Positions 22,179 through 37,481 of a stretch of 64,000 bases of DNA are shown here, piece by piece (position 1 is the stretch's first letter; every line of letters starts with the position of its first letter). Location: contig NC_053408.1 of NCBI RefSeq assembly GCF_016859285.1, positions 12,347,213-12,411,212 on the forward strand, in the 5' to 3' direction. A program made the position numbers and the translations under genes. A model generated the notes under the pieces. It was given only the letters and a program-made list of their open reading frames with translations. It made no database searches and had not been told where the DNA came from. The DNA is from Xiphias gladius. Taxonomy: Eukaryota > Chordata > Actinopteri > Istiophoriformes > Xiphiidae.

Positions 22179-22184
22179 TTTATT
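22179..22184 (-). terminator. cenpt: Probable cenpt polyadenylation signal
   Basis: AATAAA on the minus strand about 405 bases past the cenpt stop, in a setting with no other canonical signal closer. Confidence 0.5.
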
Positions 22185-22589
22185 TCAACACTTGTTAATT
22201 TTAGAAGTCTTTGCACCCACTTTTGTTTCATACTGTCAGAAAAGAAAGTTTATGCATAAATAGATGAAGAAAGTTGACACATACTTGTACTAATCTTAAT
22301 CAAGAATTACAAAGCACTGTTGTCAACAAAGCAATGTTTGCACTACATACAGAAATTCGACCATCACATATTATAGTAATACAGAATAAGAAATAAGAAT
22401 GTCGGTAAGAAAGACACACAGACATGGTAAAGAATGTTAAATATTTACAATCTACACAGATCTTATATTCTGATTAACAGCATTACAAGCAGACAAATTC
22501 AATGCAGTGTAAGAAAAATGTGTAGCCGTCCAAGAGATGAAACCAGGAGAAAGGAAGAAAAAAAAAAAAGGTAGCTGTACATAAAACAT

Positions 22590-25500
22590 TCACCTCCGCT
22601 TTTTAGGGAAAACAACATTTCCACTGGTTGCAATGGGGATCAGGAGTTTACGTTGCTCCATGCGCAGATATTTTTCGATAAGCACTTCCACCGGCACTTT
22701 GTCATTCACATAACCCTGCCTGCAGAGTTACAAAAAAAAAAAAAAAAAAAAAAAAAACACCAGTCAAGTTAAATGGAAGAAAACTAATGCAAAGTGTCCA
22801 CCACTTTTTTTTAATCTATACTGTTGGAAGATGTGTGCCTTCAAAGATTAGTGTTGTATATTAGAGGGATATTTCAGAATTAAAGTTTCCTTCTTTATGC
22901 TGATCTGTCACAGTCACGTTCTTTTCTTCAGACTAAACATGAGGCTCAGGCTTGCCATCTACAGGTCAGTATAATCCTAGTGTGGTAGTGTTTGTTTTTT
23001 ATTTTTTAAATTTATGTATTTGCTTGTTCTGCTACAATATTTTTCTTCATACTGTATGTCTGACAGCATTACCGCCAGTTTCTATAATTCTTGCTCTTAT
23101 CATTGTGAATTGATGTGATCTATGCTAAATGTCTCAGGACTGTGTTTAGGTTCTGACAAGCATACAGTTGGACCCTAAATTAACTGTGGAATTTGTGGTT
23201 TTAAATGTTTTTAAAAGGACATTTTATTTTAAAACTGCTCTAATCAGCAATTTATATTAACAATGGGTCAAATGACTGTGTAATGGAAAAGGGGTTGCAC
23301 GTAGGGAGAGAATTATCACTGCCTCTACATTTCCTCTCCCCTCCCCTCATTTCTCTAAATTACTTTTTAAGGGATGAGTTTGCAACATTAAAAACGTTTG
23401 ACCACAAAAAGTCCTTAATCCTATCCTAAAACAACATGAATGCTCAACTGAGCACATAACACACTGACCTTTTCAACAGGAGTTCAGCATCCTCAACCTC
23501 TATGGTTTTTCTCTTTGCATGACCTGCATACGTCTCCAAGTCGTCTGCCAGCCGGTCAAAGAATTTATCCATTCTGTTCAAACGACAACATGCATCAGTT
23601 ATCTCAACAGTGAAATACTCACCAAATGACATAAAAAAAGATATCTAAAAAGCTAACTGGCTTTGAAATTATTTAAGTACTCTTCAGTTAAGTGGTTCAA
23701 AATACTGTCTCACAAGCCAATTGTTGCTTAATTTGTTCCAACACTCTTTAAACTCAAAACCTCTATAGTCATAGTTACTTACATTTCTTTTAGGACAGGG
23801 TAAACGTCGGCAGAGACCTTCGTTTTGGCAAAGTGCTTGAACACGCCCATGAGGTAATTCTTAGGAAGGCCGCCTTCTTTCTTAGCTGGCCCTCGCTTTC
23901 TCTGTCGCACCTGCTTAGGTTTAGCTGCAGGTAAAGCTTCACTTGTACTACTATTGGTACAACAGACATTAGAAAAACGTGTCAGTAACAGATCTGATGA
24001 TTAATAAAAATCAGCATATTCATATTGACCTTCATGTGGCCTTCCAGAGAAACACACAAGTTAATACACCCCCCCCCCTTTTTTTTTTAAACTGTATTTG
24101 ACATGTGACATTCTGCACCAGTTGGACAATGGTTTATCAGCGATGGGACCATTTTAATATGTGTTGTTATAATGTAAAAAATGCAGCCAGTTTTTCTAAT
24201 AAAAGAGACTACATGTTCCAGTGTAATAGGAAGTGGAACTTGCCGGGCTTGCATATTCTTAAGAACAGAAGGTGAGGCCAGAGGATCAGGGTGAGAAAAA
24301 TTCCGTTTCTCTCTGACAAATGCTGGAGTCTTGCAGGGGAACTCTGAAAAGTTGGGAAAACAAAACAAGTTTTACTCTTCGGATTTGTTCAAACTAATAC
24401 ACAAATAAACACACACAAAAAAAGAGAGACTGACCCTCACTCTCTTCACCATCTTCATCCTCCCACTCTTCTTCCTGTTCAGCAGGGTCCTGAGCAGCAG
24501 CTTCTTCAGGTGAAGCATGACTCAGGTGGCCACTGTGTTCAATATCATGTGTCACCTCCAGAAGATGAAAGGAGTTCTCTTTATCAGCATCAGGCTCAGC
24601 TTCTGTACAAGAAGCATCTTTCTGTCCTTTGGTTGAAGACTCAGCCAAGTCAGGCATCCCGATATGAGGCTGGCTGCTCTCATGGCTCCCTTTTTCCAAG
24701 CTGCCGTTTAGATCAGTAGCAGTGTGTGCTTTGGACACATGCAAACAACAACACTTAAATAAGAATACTCACTTTAAAATACCATGACATGCATTTCGGA
24801 CAGTTTATTTAGAGCTGGAAAATATTTATCACTTGTAATGATTGTTCAGTCCAATATATTTATTATCAACCTGATAACTAGGCCTCATATTTTAAACAAC
24901 ATCATGATAAATATCAATATAGTTTCTAGATGTTATGAATCTTTTATACACCTCTGGGAACCTGCAACAGGCATTTCTTCACCATCAGTTATAAAAAATA
25001 ATAATAATAATTACAATAAAAAGGGAAATTGAAAATAATAATAATAATAATAATAATAGTAGTAGTTCTTAGTTGCATCCCTCAGAGATTATATTTTTTG
25101 ACCTTACCTGTGTCTGTGGCATCTGCCCAATACCCCCCTGCTTCTGTAACAGGCATAATGAGTCCCCCCTCAGAGCGATGAGCCCTTCGACTGATGAGTT
25201 CCAAGTCATGTTCCAGCTGTTCTAAAGCGTGCTCGCCCTCTTCCTTCTCCTGCTTCCCATCAAGCTTATCTTCTGTCAGAGACTCAGGCACATCCCCGTC
25301 TTCCTCACATTGAGAATTGGCTGCAGGATCTTCTTGATCACTTTGATATTCCTCTGCATCCCTCTCTTCCTCTGACCTGGCTTCAACATCATCCTCAGAC
25401 TGAGAATCAACAGCACTTTGTTCTTCTTCAGTTTGAGATTCGGCCGCACCTTCCTGCTCTTCCTCAGACTGAAACCTGACTACATCATCCTCTTGTGGCT

Positions 25501-28500
25501 GGGAATCAACCCCACCTTCTTCTTCTCCTTCAGTTTGGCAGTCAGGTCCAACCTGTTCTTCCTCAGACTCAGACCTACTTGCAGCGTCCCCTTCAGTTTG
25601 AGGATCAGCTGCGCCTTCCTCTTCTGTTTGAGCCTCCACTCTCTTCTCGTCTTCCTCAGACTCAGCTGTATCATGGCTGACACAAGGCTGAGATTCTGCT
25701 ACACCTTCCTCTTCCTTAGATTTCAACATGGCTGCAGTGTCTTCAGGTTGACTATTGGTTGTTCTCTTCCCTTCCTCCTTTTGACAGTCAGCTGTGTCCA
25801 CATCTCTCTTTGACTGAGACTCAGATACACATTCTTCATTCTGAGGTTCTGCCACAACTCCCTCCTCGGTTGGAAATACATAAAATGACTTCTCTTTCCC
25901 CAGCTTGCTCTGCTCCACGTCTCTCATCTGTCTCTGAAGCTGAGAAGCCATCACTGTGGGTTTGTCCTGCGTTGCAACAATGGAAAAGGCATCAGGCTGG
26001 GTGTAGAGGGCCGTGTCACAGTTGACAATGTCAGTTGTGATGTCAGGTTCACTGAGCTGGCTTAGGCCCAGGGTGAAGCCCTCAGAGTAGGTGGTCTTAT
26101 TGAGACCCTGCTCCACTGGCGCAGAGTTGCCCACTCCTTGATGAGAGGAAGGGAGATAACCATGAAGGAAATAAGAGCATTAACAGCAACACTGAACACA
26201 GCAGCTGCAGATAACTCACAATTCTTTTTATACACCATTTGCTCCTCTCTTTCAAAAAGGAAGAAGCTACCTCCGCTTCCTCCTACCTGCTTGCTCATGT
26301 AGCTAGACCAGAATTTAAAATTTACATTTAAAGATACCGTATAACAGGTCAGAACATATAAGAGGAGGTGACTTTGGAGCATAAAATAGCCTGGTGTTGA
26401 AACTGTTAGTCACTAAATCAATTATTCAATTAATCAATCAGTAAAAAATGTAAGTTGTACAATGAATTAATTTCTTTTGTCAGTTTTAAGTAAAAACAAC
26501 AATCATCAGTTAAAGTTATGGTGCTATTAGCTTGCTTTTCCTTTTTTTTTAAATATCATTAGGTTGTTTGGCTGCTGGTCAGTGTCAGTAAGAAATCTTA
26601 AAAAATATTTTCTGCTTACTACTAATGGTCATATCTTATTATTTCTGACACTTTACAGTTTAAATGGTTAACAGAAAAAGTTAACTAATAAATGAATAAT
26701 CAGTGCTCTTATCGACTTGTTATACATATAATCCAGATGAAACAAAAAGGGAAAATTTGGTAGGTTAGGAAGAGCTTTTTGATCACCATCGTCACCTCCC
26801 ATCCCATGCCGTTTATTGACAGCGGCGCCAAATTCTTCCACTGTGATTTTTCGACGGTTGGAAACTCTTCTCTGCAGGCCTCTTTTCTCAGTCCGAACAT
26901 CCACAAAGGGTGTTTTTAGACTCAAAGAGGTGGAACTGCAAAACAGATTGGACAGACATTATAGTTATGAGTTATTCACTCATTAGCATTGTTAACAGCT
27001 ATTTAATTGTTGTCATTGGAGTCAACTTTTTATATTCTAAAATAAGAACAAAATAGAAAGCTACATAACATTGTAGTTTTTTTTTTAATGATGTTTACCT
27101 TGACAAAGAAAGTGATGAATGGTCGCCTATTGATTCTTCATTTTCCTCTTCACCATCTGTAAGCATAAGCATCTATCAACTAATCAATAAAACATGCATG
27201 GCGACTGTTCACTGATACAGTTGAAATGTTTCGAAACACAATCTTCCCATTTTTGTAGCAGGAGCAACAACAAAACTCCAACCCTATAGTAAATGTGTGA
27301 ATTTACAATAACAAATATCCAGGATTTATAAGATCTTATACAGTCCCTCTACATAATTGAAGCCTATCAGTAGTGGCTTTAACATTACCATTTCCGTCTC
27401 TAAGTCGTTTTTCAAAAGCTGTTACATTAAGGCTCCGACGTGGTCTCTTTCTGCTCAGTCCTTTTCCAGTGCTTGCTATGTTGCCAATAGTTAAATCAGG
27501 CAGATCCAGTCCTGAGAGCTCAATACTGAAAGTCAAAATAGAAAACCTGTTACATACACACAACATAATTTAGCCAGTTGCATACAAACAGCCGATATTG
27601 CTGGAGTTGACTGCATGTGAAGTGGGATTTTGTTAAAGCCCAACAATGATACAAAAAGTTGGTTCCTCACAACTAAAATTAATGCAGTTATTTAAAATAC
27701 TATTGAATGGACAAACTGAATGTCAGCAATGTCCTGTTACACAAAGAGCTCACCTAGGACGTTTGTTGGTAATGCTGGAGTTGGCTGAAGGCAGCTGCAG
27801 CTCTTCTGACATGGCTTTCCCATGAACCACTGGGGACTTCACAGGCTCTGAATCACATGATAAAGGACATGGATAAAAGGAAAACAAAGCTCTGCAAAAT
27901 GATGTGTGATGAAAGTCGGGCCCATTCACACACCTGTCCGCAGGATGTTCCTGAGGATGTGCCTTGGTGTGTCTCCATCATCAAACAGCATTGAGGCTGG
28001 GGCGGGAGTGTTCATCTTCCTGAGCACGACCGAAGCCGTCCTCCTTTTAGTAGCGGGCAGGGATTTCCTGGTTATACTCTGGAAAGAAGATAGATAGATC
28101 AGCTTTATGAGACCCATCAACATGTCCACTATCCACATACACTCTGCTGCTCCCCCTCACCTCACGAATTTTATGCTTCAAGCTGCGCCTCAGGATGTCC
28201 TGTGGGGTTTGGGCTCCGGCATCTTTCTTGCTCAGTCTATTGCTGCGCCGGGTCCCGCTGGTACTCTGTAATGTGGAGGCACTGAAGACACGACAGCTCC
28301 AAGTTAATTCAACACTGGATACAAAGTCATGGAGACATTTGTAACAGTCTAAAAATGAAGAATTTTTGTGGCAACTTGCCATAACATTGCCCGATCTCCC
28401 GTGAAAGGTGTGTTACAGTATTTTTTTAATTAGTTTCCATAGACTTTTCTCAGTTTTATTCAAGCCTAATACATTCAACACAAGCAACCAACTTGGAGCT

Positions 28501-28658
28501 TACAAGCCAGGTCGAGACTTTAAACGCCATTTGACTTCTTTCTTCACCAGAAAAACTTAAAGATAAAAGTACCTGCGGGTGATGGGAGTCCTGGGAGGCT
28601 CGGTGCTGAGGATATTTTTCAGCAGGACCCGAGCAGATAAATCCTCCATGTGATCCAT
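22590..28658 (-). CDS. cenpt: Centromere protein T, inner-kinetochore histone-fold protein
   Basis: Thirteen exons: 28658-28573, 28281-28161, 28078-27934, 27847-27754, 27525-27389, 27156-27099, 26935-26796, 26136-25108, 24728-24435, 24343-24253, 23950-23783, 23573-23469, 22719-22590; 2598 nt, 865 aa. CENP-T joins centromeric chromatin to the NDC80/MIS12 outer kinetochore. The C-terminal histone fold (about 755-865) reads MDKFFDRLADDLETYAGHAK then KRKTIEVEDAELLLKRQGYV and ends RKLLIPIATSGNVVFPKKRR, matching the human LLIPCAYSGNSVFP end; it pairs with CENP-W. N-terminal motifs (VLLKNIL, TPQDILRRSL, TPRHILRNIL) match the CDK-regulated NDC80-binding motifs of CENP-T. The 1029-nt exon encodes an acidic SQ-rich array (about 350-560). 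Human CENP-T is 561 aa, so this is much longer. The junction after 24253 needs a GC donor and is the least certain. Identity is firm. Confidence 0.93.
22732..22757. repeat. A26 homopolymer (T26 on the cenpt strand)
   Basis: An uninterrupted run of 26 A lies 12 bases outside the last cenpt exon. In the transcript it forms the polypyrimidine tract of the final 3' splice site (T26, then GTAACTCTGCAG). Confidence 0.95.
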
Positions 28659-30603
28659 TTGGAGACAGAGTAGCTGTTAGTCAGCTGGCTAGCTGATGTT
28701 AGCTGACAAACGTTTACAAACGGTAACACAGTATCGTTAAACGTGTTAAACTGCGGCTTTTTATGAATCAGGCGATTTTGCCGAAGAAGACTGAGACTAA
28801 CGAACGGAGCTGAACCAAGGCCAGTGTCATTTATAAAAAGTTTTATCTAGTTAAACGTTATTTAGCCTCTGTTGTCCGTCTAATGTTTTCTGACTCAACG
28901 GATTCATTGCTCAAACTGCCCCGCGTTATTTTTAAGCGAAGCCTCGCGAGAAGATATTCTTCCTCTTCAGCTCGTTATCGCCACCAACTGGAGAATCGAG
29001 GGAGAACGTGGGGTTAAGTGTCTAGTGAAAAAACAATTGTATCCTTTTTTTTATCTTATTTGAAGTGATTTGTTTTGTTTTTAAATCAGTTCTCCGCGTC
29101 TTCGTTCGTTGGCACATGCAGAATCGGCCGATATTTACATGCAATCACATAGAGGTAACATTTAACATAAGAAGACAATGAAAATGTTGAAGAAAAAGAA
29201 TTCAAACAAAGGGTGTACGTGTCAAATCTTAAACCAAAAAAGGGAATTTAGGAGCACACAAGTGTTTTCTAGTCTTTTCATTTTTAAGATTTTGTAATGA
29301 CTGACTGGTGGTTGACTTTGTGATGATCCACATCTGTTTCGAAAGCCATATTCATATGTATTTATAAAACTTACCAGAGAAAAATAATAAGAGTCGTCAA
29401 AATAAAAGCTGCGCACACTAACATGGTTTTTTACTGCAGGATAGTTGTATTTGTCATCAGAAAATTTTTCTATTTATTAGTGCAACAGTCACTCTGTGCT
29501 GGCCACACAAAGTACAACAGCTACTGGAAATTCAGAACTACGGACCCCAGTCACACAAACTTCCATCGGGAAGAAATAAACCTGATGTTGTGCTATCTGT
29601 AAAGGAAAATGCTGCCTTTATACCAAGCAAGGAGGGAAGATAAGTCAACAAGCCTGAGCAAACCTTTCTTCATAAAGAGTCAAGTTTCAAAAAGCTGCTG
29701 ACAGCTTAATTTGGTTTTTTTCATCTGTGTTTGCCAAATATATAACATGAAAATTTTAAGACTCTTTATTTGTTGACTAGTTAGTTAATTAGTTGAGTCT
29801 CAGTGCCTTATCTGGGTGTTTCAGTTCGTAAAACAAAAAGATTTGTATGCCATTATAGAAAAAAGGGAAAAATCAGTTTGAGTTGTTCATGATAAATCTT
29901 TCCTAATGTGGACAATGTTTTGTATTTTCAAAAAAAATAATAATAATAATAATAACAATATTCTCATGTGATCATATAATCTCCACCATCTATGTGTATT
30001 TCACAGACTGTAAAGTGTCAAGGCATGATGAAAAAGGGCCGACCTTCCCCTGACCTAAGTGCTTACTCGCTCGGATGCCTGCTCAACAGCCATATGTTTT
30101 ACATACAGTATGCCCTTCATGTTCATAGAGAGCCAGGTCCTACTCCACCCCGGGTTACTGATTCACTTACTTTCACTGCTATTTCTAAAGTGGTCTTTTG
30201 TTATCTATCTTTCTGAGAAGCTGAATTGTCTTTCCTGGGATTTTCTGCCAGTAAAATTGTTACAGGATTTTTATGATTTTACCAAAGATTAAAAAAAAAC
30301 GAATTATTTATCAGCATTTACATGCTAGATAGAGATTTTAGATTTCATGACAGGAACAACAAGGGACACTTTTCATGCCTATTGATCTTGTAAAAATGGT
30401 CTTAAAATACCATTCCACCAAAAAAGTACTTCAGTTTATGAAACCCTGAAGCTGTGATTTCTGATGTGTTTTAGTCTTTTGTCAAGGCTACCGTGGACTC
30501 AAAAAATACACATGCAAGTGAGAGGTGTGATTGAAATGGTTTTAATGACTTACAGCGGAGTCAAAAATAAATGAATAAATAAGTAAAACAGGTGGTTGCC
30601 TGC
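28659..30603. other. cenpt 5' region and cenpt-ndufa4 intergenic gap
   Basis: The first 300 bases past the cenpt start are GC-richer, with cgcgttat and gcctcgcgagaag near 28920-28950, and probably contain the leader and promoter. No TATA box stands out. From about 29050 to 30600 the sequence is AT-rich with an AAT run at 29935-29955; I see no gene in it. Confidence 0.4.
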
Positions 30604-30609
30604 TTTATT
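30604..30609 (-). terminator. ndufa4: Probable ndufa4 polyadenylation signal
   Basis: AATAAA on the minus strand, 195 bases beyond the ndufa4 stop; other A-rich AATAAA copies in this neighbourhood are on the plus strand. Confidence 0.45.
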
Positions 30610-30803
30610 CATACAGTCACCGATAAAAGTGAATGATCCCTTCCCCCCTTCACACTGGAAATGAGCAGACTGAATGAGTGTAGGAGGCAGTGTGATTTAA
30701 CCTTCATTCAGTGTCATGGGTTTATTTCGTATGTGGCAAAAAAGTGCAAAGGCTCTTCACCCCGGCGACGACGTCAGAGACAGAAGTGCAGAGATGCGGT
30801 GAC

Positions 30804-30865
30804 TTAGAAATCAGGCCTGTCCTTCTTCAGCTTGGAGTAGTCCATGTTAACCGTGAAAAGCTTGG

Positions 30866-30909
<44 letters not shown>

Positions 30910-31491
30910 TGTACACAATCAGAATGACATAGGCAATATGGACTTTGAGGCAAGATAACAGAGAAGATATGGCTTGTCCTTCACAGAAATGGACTTGTGC
31001 TTTAAATCTAACTAAGCTGCCATACAAAGAAATGTGAAAACAAAACAGAATAATCAACGTGTTAAAAATTGGTGTAAAGAGAATTCAGGGATGGTGTGCA
31101 GAGAGCTGTTACTTTGTACTGCTGATCGTGCTGCAGTTTGTTCCAGGGCTCAGGGTTGTTCTTGCGATCCCATCTGGGAACAAGAAAAGGTTTTTGGTGT
31201 TGGTGGTGCAGCACAGAAGACTTATAAATATAGAGAGGTTTAACAGACATTGACAGTATGTGCTGAAGACAAAAAGTTAGATCCACCGCAAGAACAATTT
31301 ATACCACCTCGGATATTGCTGGCACTTACGAGACATCAGGGTTTTTCAGAGCCAGGCGACCCAAGTACGTGATGCTCATGGTTACCCCGCCACCGATGAA
31401 GACGAAGAGTGGGATCAGCTGGGGGTCAAGGAACAGAAGCACTGAAATTGTTTGTGTCAAGGCAACAAACACCTGCTATTGTCCACATTAG

Positions 31492-31554
<63 letters not shown>

Positions 31555-32551
31555 CACAGTATATGGATACAGTATAAACAGTATATTAAAAAAAAATCAT
31601 ATAGGTTGATATGAGAATTGTGAGTAGCCACCGCTTAGGATGAACCATAACAGCCGGTCATAACTATAGAATACATATGATTTCCATATTTATCTATGTC
31701 TTGTTTTCCCCTAAGTTAACTGACAACAATGTATGAGCTAAGACGCCACGGCGTTTCACCTAAAGGACAGTTCCCACTGTGCAGAAGGGGACAAAAACAT
31801 ATCTGCCCAGTGCTCTATTAATAACTCTTCCACCCCGTCGCCCTCTGCTGAGCTCTAGACTCTCCACACGCGGCGGCCTGGCCTTGACCCATCCCGGTAC
31901 GGAGACCACACGGCACTGTACGTGCTGCGGCGACCCACATACATGGCTGTGAGCCCAGCACCCTCGTGCTTTCCCCGGATCTCTCTCTCTCTCTCTCTTA
32001 GATCGTCGTTGTAGCCGGCCGACTGCAGTCTCCTCTCCTGCCTCATCATAGCAGGTGGCCTTGAAGGAGGGTGGCAGAGCCAGACCCGAACGCCGTCCCG
32101 AGAGGGGGGGGGGCAGAAACAGGGATGTGGGGATGAGAAAATGAAGACTGGAGTTGGAACTTGCTGTAAATTGCCCTTTATCGTCCATTTTCATCCGAAA
32201 TCCGGGGCTACAGCTGTCGAGGAATTGGACATCAGTTGAATATGCCGCAGGGCCCACTGTGATACACACTTTGCGTTTTCTCTGCGTTTTTTTAAATAAA
32301 TGCCACTGCAGTGCACTAATAGGAAATAACCCATCAGATGATTAAGGAGAGGTCTGGGTGAACCGGAGCGCGCCCACACACACACACACACACACACACA
32401 TAGACACACACCGCGTCCTCCCGGCGCTAGAGAAAGGCACATTTCAATGTCACCGGGTCGTTTTCAAACCGTAACACAACATACGACGTCCAGGACTTAC
32501 AGCTGGGTGGCTCTTGACCTGTTTGGCGACGAGCCTAAACACAGACGACAT
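30804..32551 (-). CDS. ndufa4: NDUFA4-family subunit of cytochrome c oxidase
   Basis: Four coding exons: 32551-32501, 31418-31330, 31173-31113, 30860-30804; 258 nt, 85 aa (human NDUFA4 is 82). The start [17 protein letters not shown] is followed by one membrane helix ([20 protein letters not shown], about 18-37) and the family signature [20 protein letters not shown], ending [14 protein letters not shown]. The protein is anchored in the inner mitochondrial membrane; NDUFA4 was first assigned to complex I and is now placed in complex IV. The final residues separate it from the related NMES1 family. Which teleost paralogue it is cannot be told. Splice sites are GT-AG, but the last 3' splice site has a TG repeat where a pyrimidine tract is expected. 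Upstream, a (GGA)n run at 32636-32656 and a CpG-rich stretch suggest the promoter. Confidence 0.93.
30867..30907. repeat. (AC)20 microsatellite at the ndufa4 last 3' splice site
   Basis: On the gene strand this is a (TG)20 run that ends six bases before the exon, followed by TCCAAG and the splice junction at 30860/30861. Confidence 0.97.
31493..31562. repeat. (TA)n with a short CA interruption
   Basis: Two TA runs separated by tacacacata in ndufa4 intron 1, 75 bases outside exon 2 on its acceptor side. Confidence 0.95.
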
Positions 32552-32930
32552 GCCGGACAATCTTCCCGCTGACAAGAGTCCGTAAAAGCGAATGTCTCCG
32601 GGCAGAATGTGCGCTGCTTCTGCTGCTTCTGCGGAGGAGGAGGAGGAGGAGGAGGATCTCTTGCGGTGTCCTACGGGCCTGAACGTAAACTGAACTGCAC
32701 ACCACGTCCTCCACCGTCAGCCAATCGCACAGTGCAACGACACAACAGCTGCACATCTGTACCCTGCGGGGCCGTGTAGACGGCCGCGTGTGGGGCAGCA
32801 GGTGCAGCTCTTGAAGAAAAAAAAGACTATTCCTTAACCTCAGGTTAAAGATCTTCATTGAAACGCACACAAGTGGGCAATTTGCTCACATATACTCTGA
32901 TTCAAGGTTACAACCCATTTAGTAGCTGTT

Positions 32931-33141
32931 CTGGAGCTTTCCGTCATATCACACGATCTTCATCAGCGGGGAGTCTGCCTAGCTGTCCTGCTCAAGGTTC
33001 CATTTTTTCTGCGCTTCTTCTCGTTCATGTTGACTTAAAAGCTGCTTTCAGAAAACTTTAAAAGATTTTTTTTTTAAATTCTGTGACACTTGAGAAATCT
33101 TCATCAGCAGAAGATCACGTGACACGATTGAAAGCTCCAGA
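32931..33141. repeat. Diverged inverted repeat pair
   Basis: ctggagctttccgtcatatc followed by acacgatcttcatcag at 32931-32966 is matched in reverse complement by cttcatcagcagaagatcac and gtgacacgattgaaagctcc near 33099-33140. The spacer is about 130 bases. It looks like a dispersed element placed just upstream of the ndufa4 promoter; the family is not identified. Confidence 0.55.
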
Positions 33142-35757
<2,616 letters not shown>

Positions 35758-35814
35758 CACTGAAAGATTTGCATTATGCACAATCATTTCCACAGAAAAG
35801 ATCTGCAGGTGTGA

Positions 35815-37450
35815 TCAGAAAGCGAGGCCCTCCCCAGAGCTTTCTCCCATGACAGCGGCGGCGGCGGTGGAAGGAGGATCTGGAGCAGCAGCTGTAGACC
35901 GGTTGCCAGAGGACGTTCCCTGGCAGGAGCTTGTTCCCTGGCTCAAGCAGCTGCCTGCTGGAGAGACGGCGAGGCTGCGGAACAACAGGTCCATGGAGGG
36001 GAGCAGGGGCTTCAGGAGGCTGACGGGGCAGAAGGCAGAGCCACCGTGGGGGGTGAAGTTTACCTTATTGGGGTCCGGGCAAGAGGAGATGAGGGCCGTC
36101 TTCGATTGGCATGGAGTGCTACAGAATGAGAGGAGAGGCGATGTGAGACCAAACTAAAACCCACCAAAGTATACGTGGTGGAAACGCGGTCTGATTACGT
36201 GCACATGTCCAATGCCACAGTAACTACTTGCCCCTCACAAATAAACTAAGAGCAGTCGCTCCTTATGCCTATAACCCACCAGTCATTAGTGCGCCAAGCT
36301 TTATTCTACACACTTTAAGCTTAAAAAAAAACAACTAAAATCTTAACAACAAGAAGTATGGTATTGCAACTATTGCTGCACTTACAAGAAGTATTGCACC
36401 CAACAAATGACAGTAATCAAGATGTGTTAAAAAGGAGAAGGACTTAAAAAGGCAGAAGTATTGACAACGTGACCGTAAGGTCGGAGGCAGGATTGTTGGA
36501 ATTTATATATTTATTTATATGAATATATAGATAGAGATAGGTATATTAAAATATATATTATAGATATAAAAAGATCACCCGAATTAATTCTTCTAATTTC
36601 TTTTAATTCTGTTAGTAATCAGTTCTAACAGTAAAGTTAAACTTATCAAACCTGTGTTGACTAAACTTTAAAACAATTTTTAAATGCCTAACCTTAACCG
36701 AACGTGTTATGACAGATTGATGTCTGTATTTTGTATAATTCAAGGGTTAATAACTGGTATGAGGACACACACCGAAAAACAAACTGGTAAATAGTCACCA
36801 CCAGAGGGCACCCACACAGATTCAGTTGGAACTGATACAGTACATATATGGCATTTGTCTACTTAAACTGGCACACTCCCTTACAAAGAGCCAAATAATA
36901 GATATTTCTCAGTGCAGAGGTAACTAATCCAGCTCCCTCCAGCCCCTGACTACTGAGGGTGAGGTGCAGATCCAACATGAGGCAGCGGCCTGTTGATTAT
37001 GTTCAGATGCAAAACAATAAAAACATACCTGGTTTCCTCCCAGGCTCGGACCTTTTCGCAGCCTTCTGGCGGTTCTCTCTGGAAGCAGCAACTTTTGTTG
37101 GGCCCTGGGGAGGAGGAGATCAGCAGAGGCACGGAGAGGTCAGCCTCATTCTGGGAGGGGAACGGAGGCAAGAAGCAAATCTCTGCGCCGTCTATTACAC
37201 CTGAAAACAAGTGGGAAAAAAATAAAGTCAATCTAACTTTGTAATGTAATCCTTATAGTTTAACAGTCTGTCTATTTACTCTACCAATTAACATGAGCTA
37301 TATATTGTGGGTGGTTAAATAGTTAGTGTCACAACACAAGTAAGCACATAAAAAGCACGATTAAAGAGTTTATAACCTGTAAGTTTGATTTATTTATTTG
37401 TTAGACCACTCCTGTAAATAGCCTTTGACGATTATCTCCCAAAAACTAAA

Positions 37451-37481
<31 letters not shown>

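Noticed and set aside
24087-24252. Read-through of the cenpt exon beyond 24253 to a stop
   Set aside because: The added residues show no CENP-T likeness and would delete the histone fold; treated as intron, with retention left as a possibility.
25418-25813. 131-codon plus-strand frame opposite the cenpt acidic exon
   Set aside because: It is the antisense shadow of the Glu/Asp-Gln repeat array (poly Phe-Leu-Arg).
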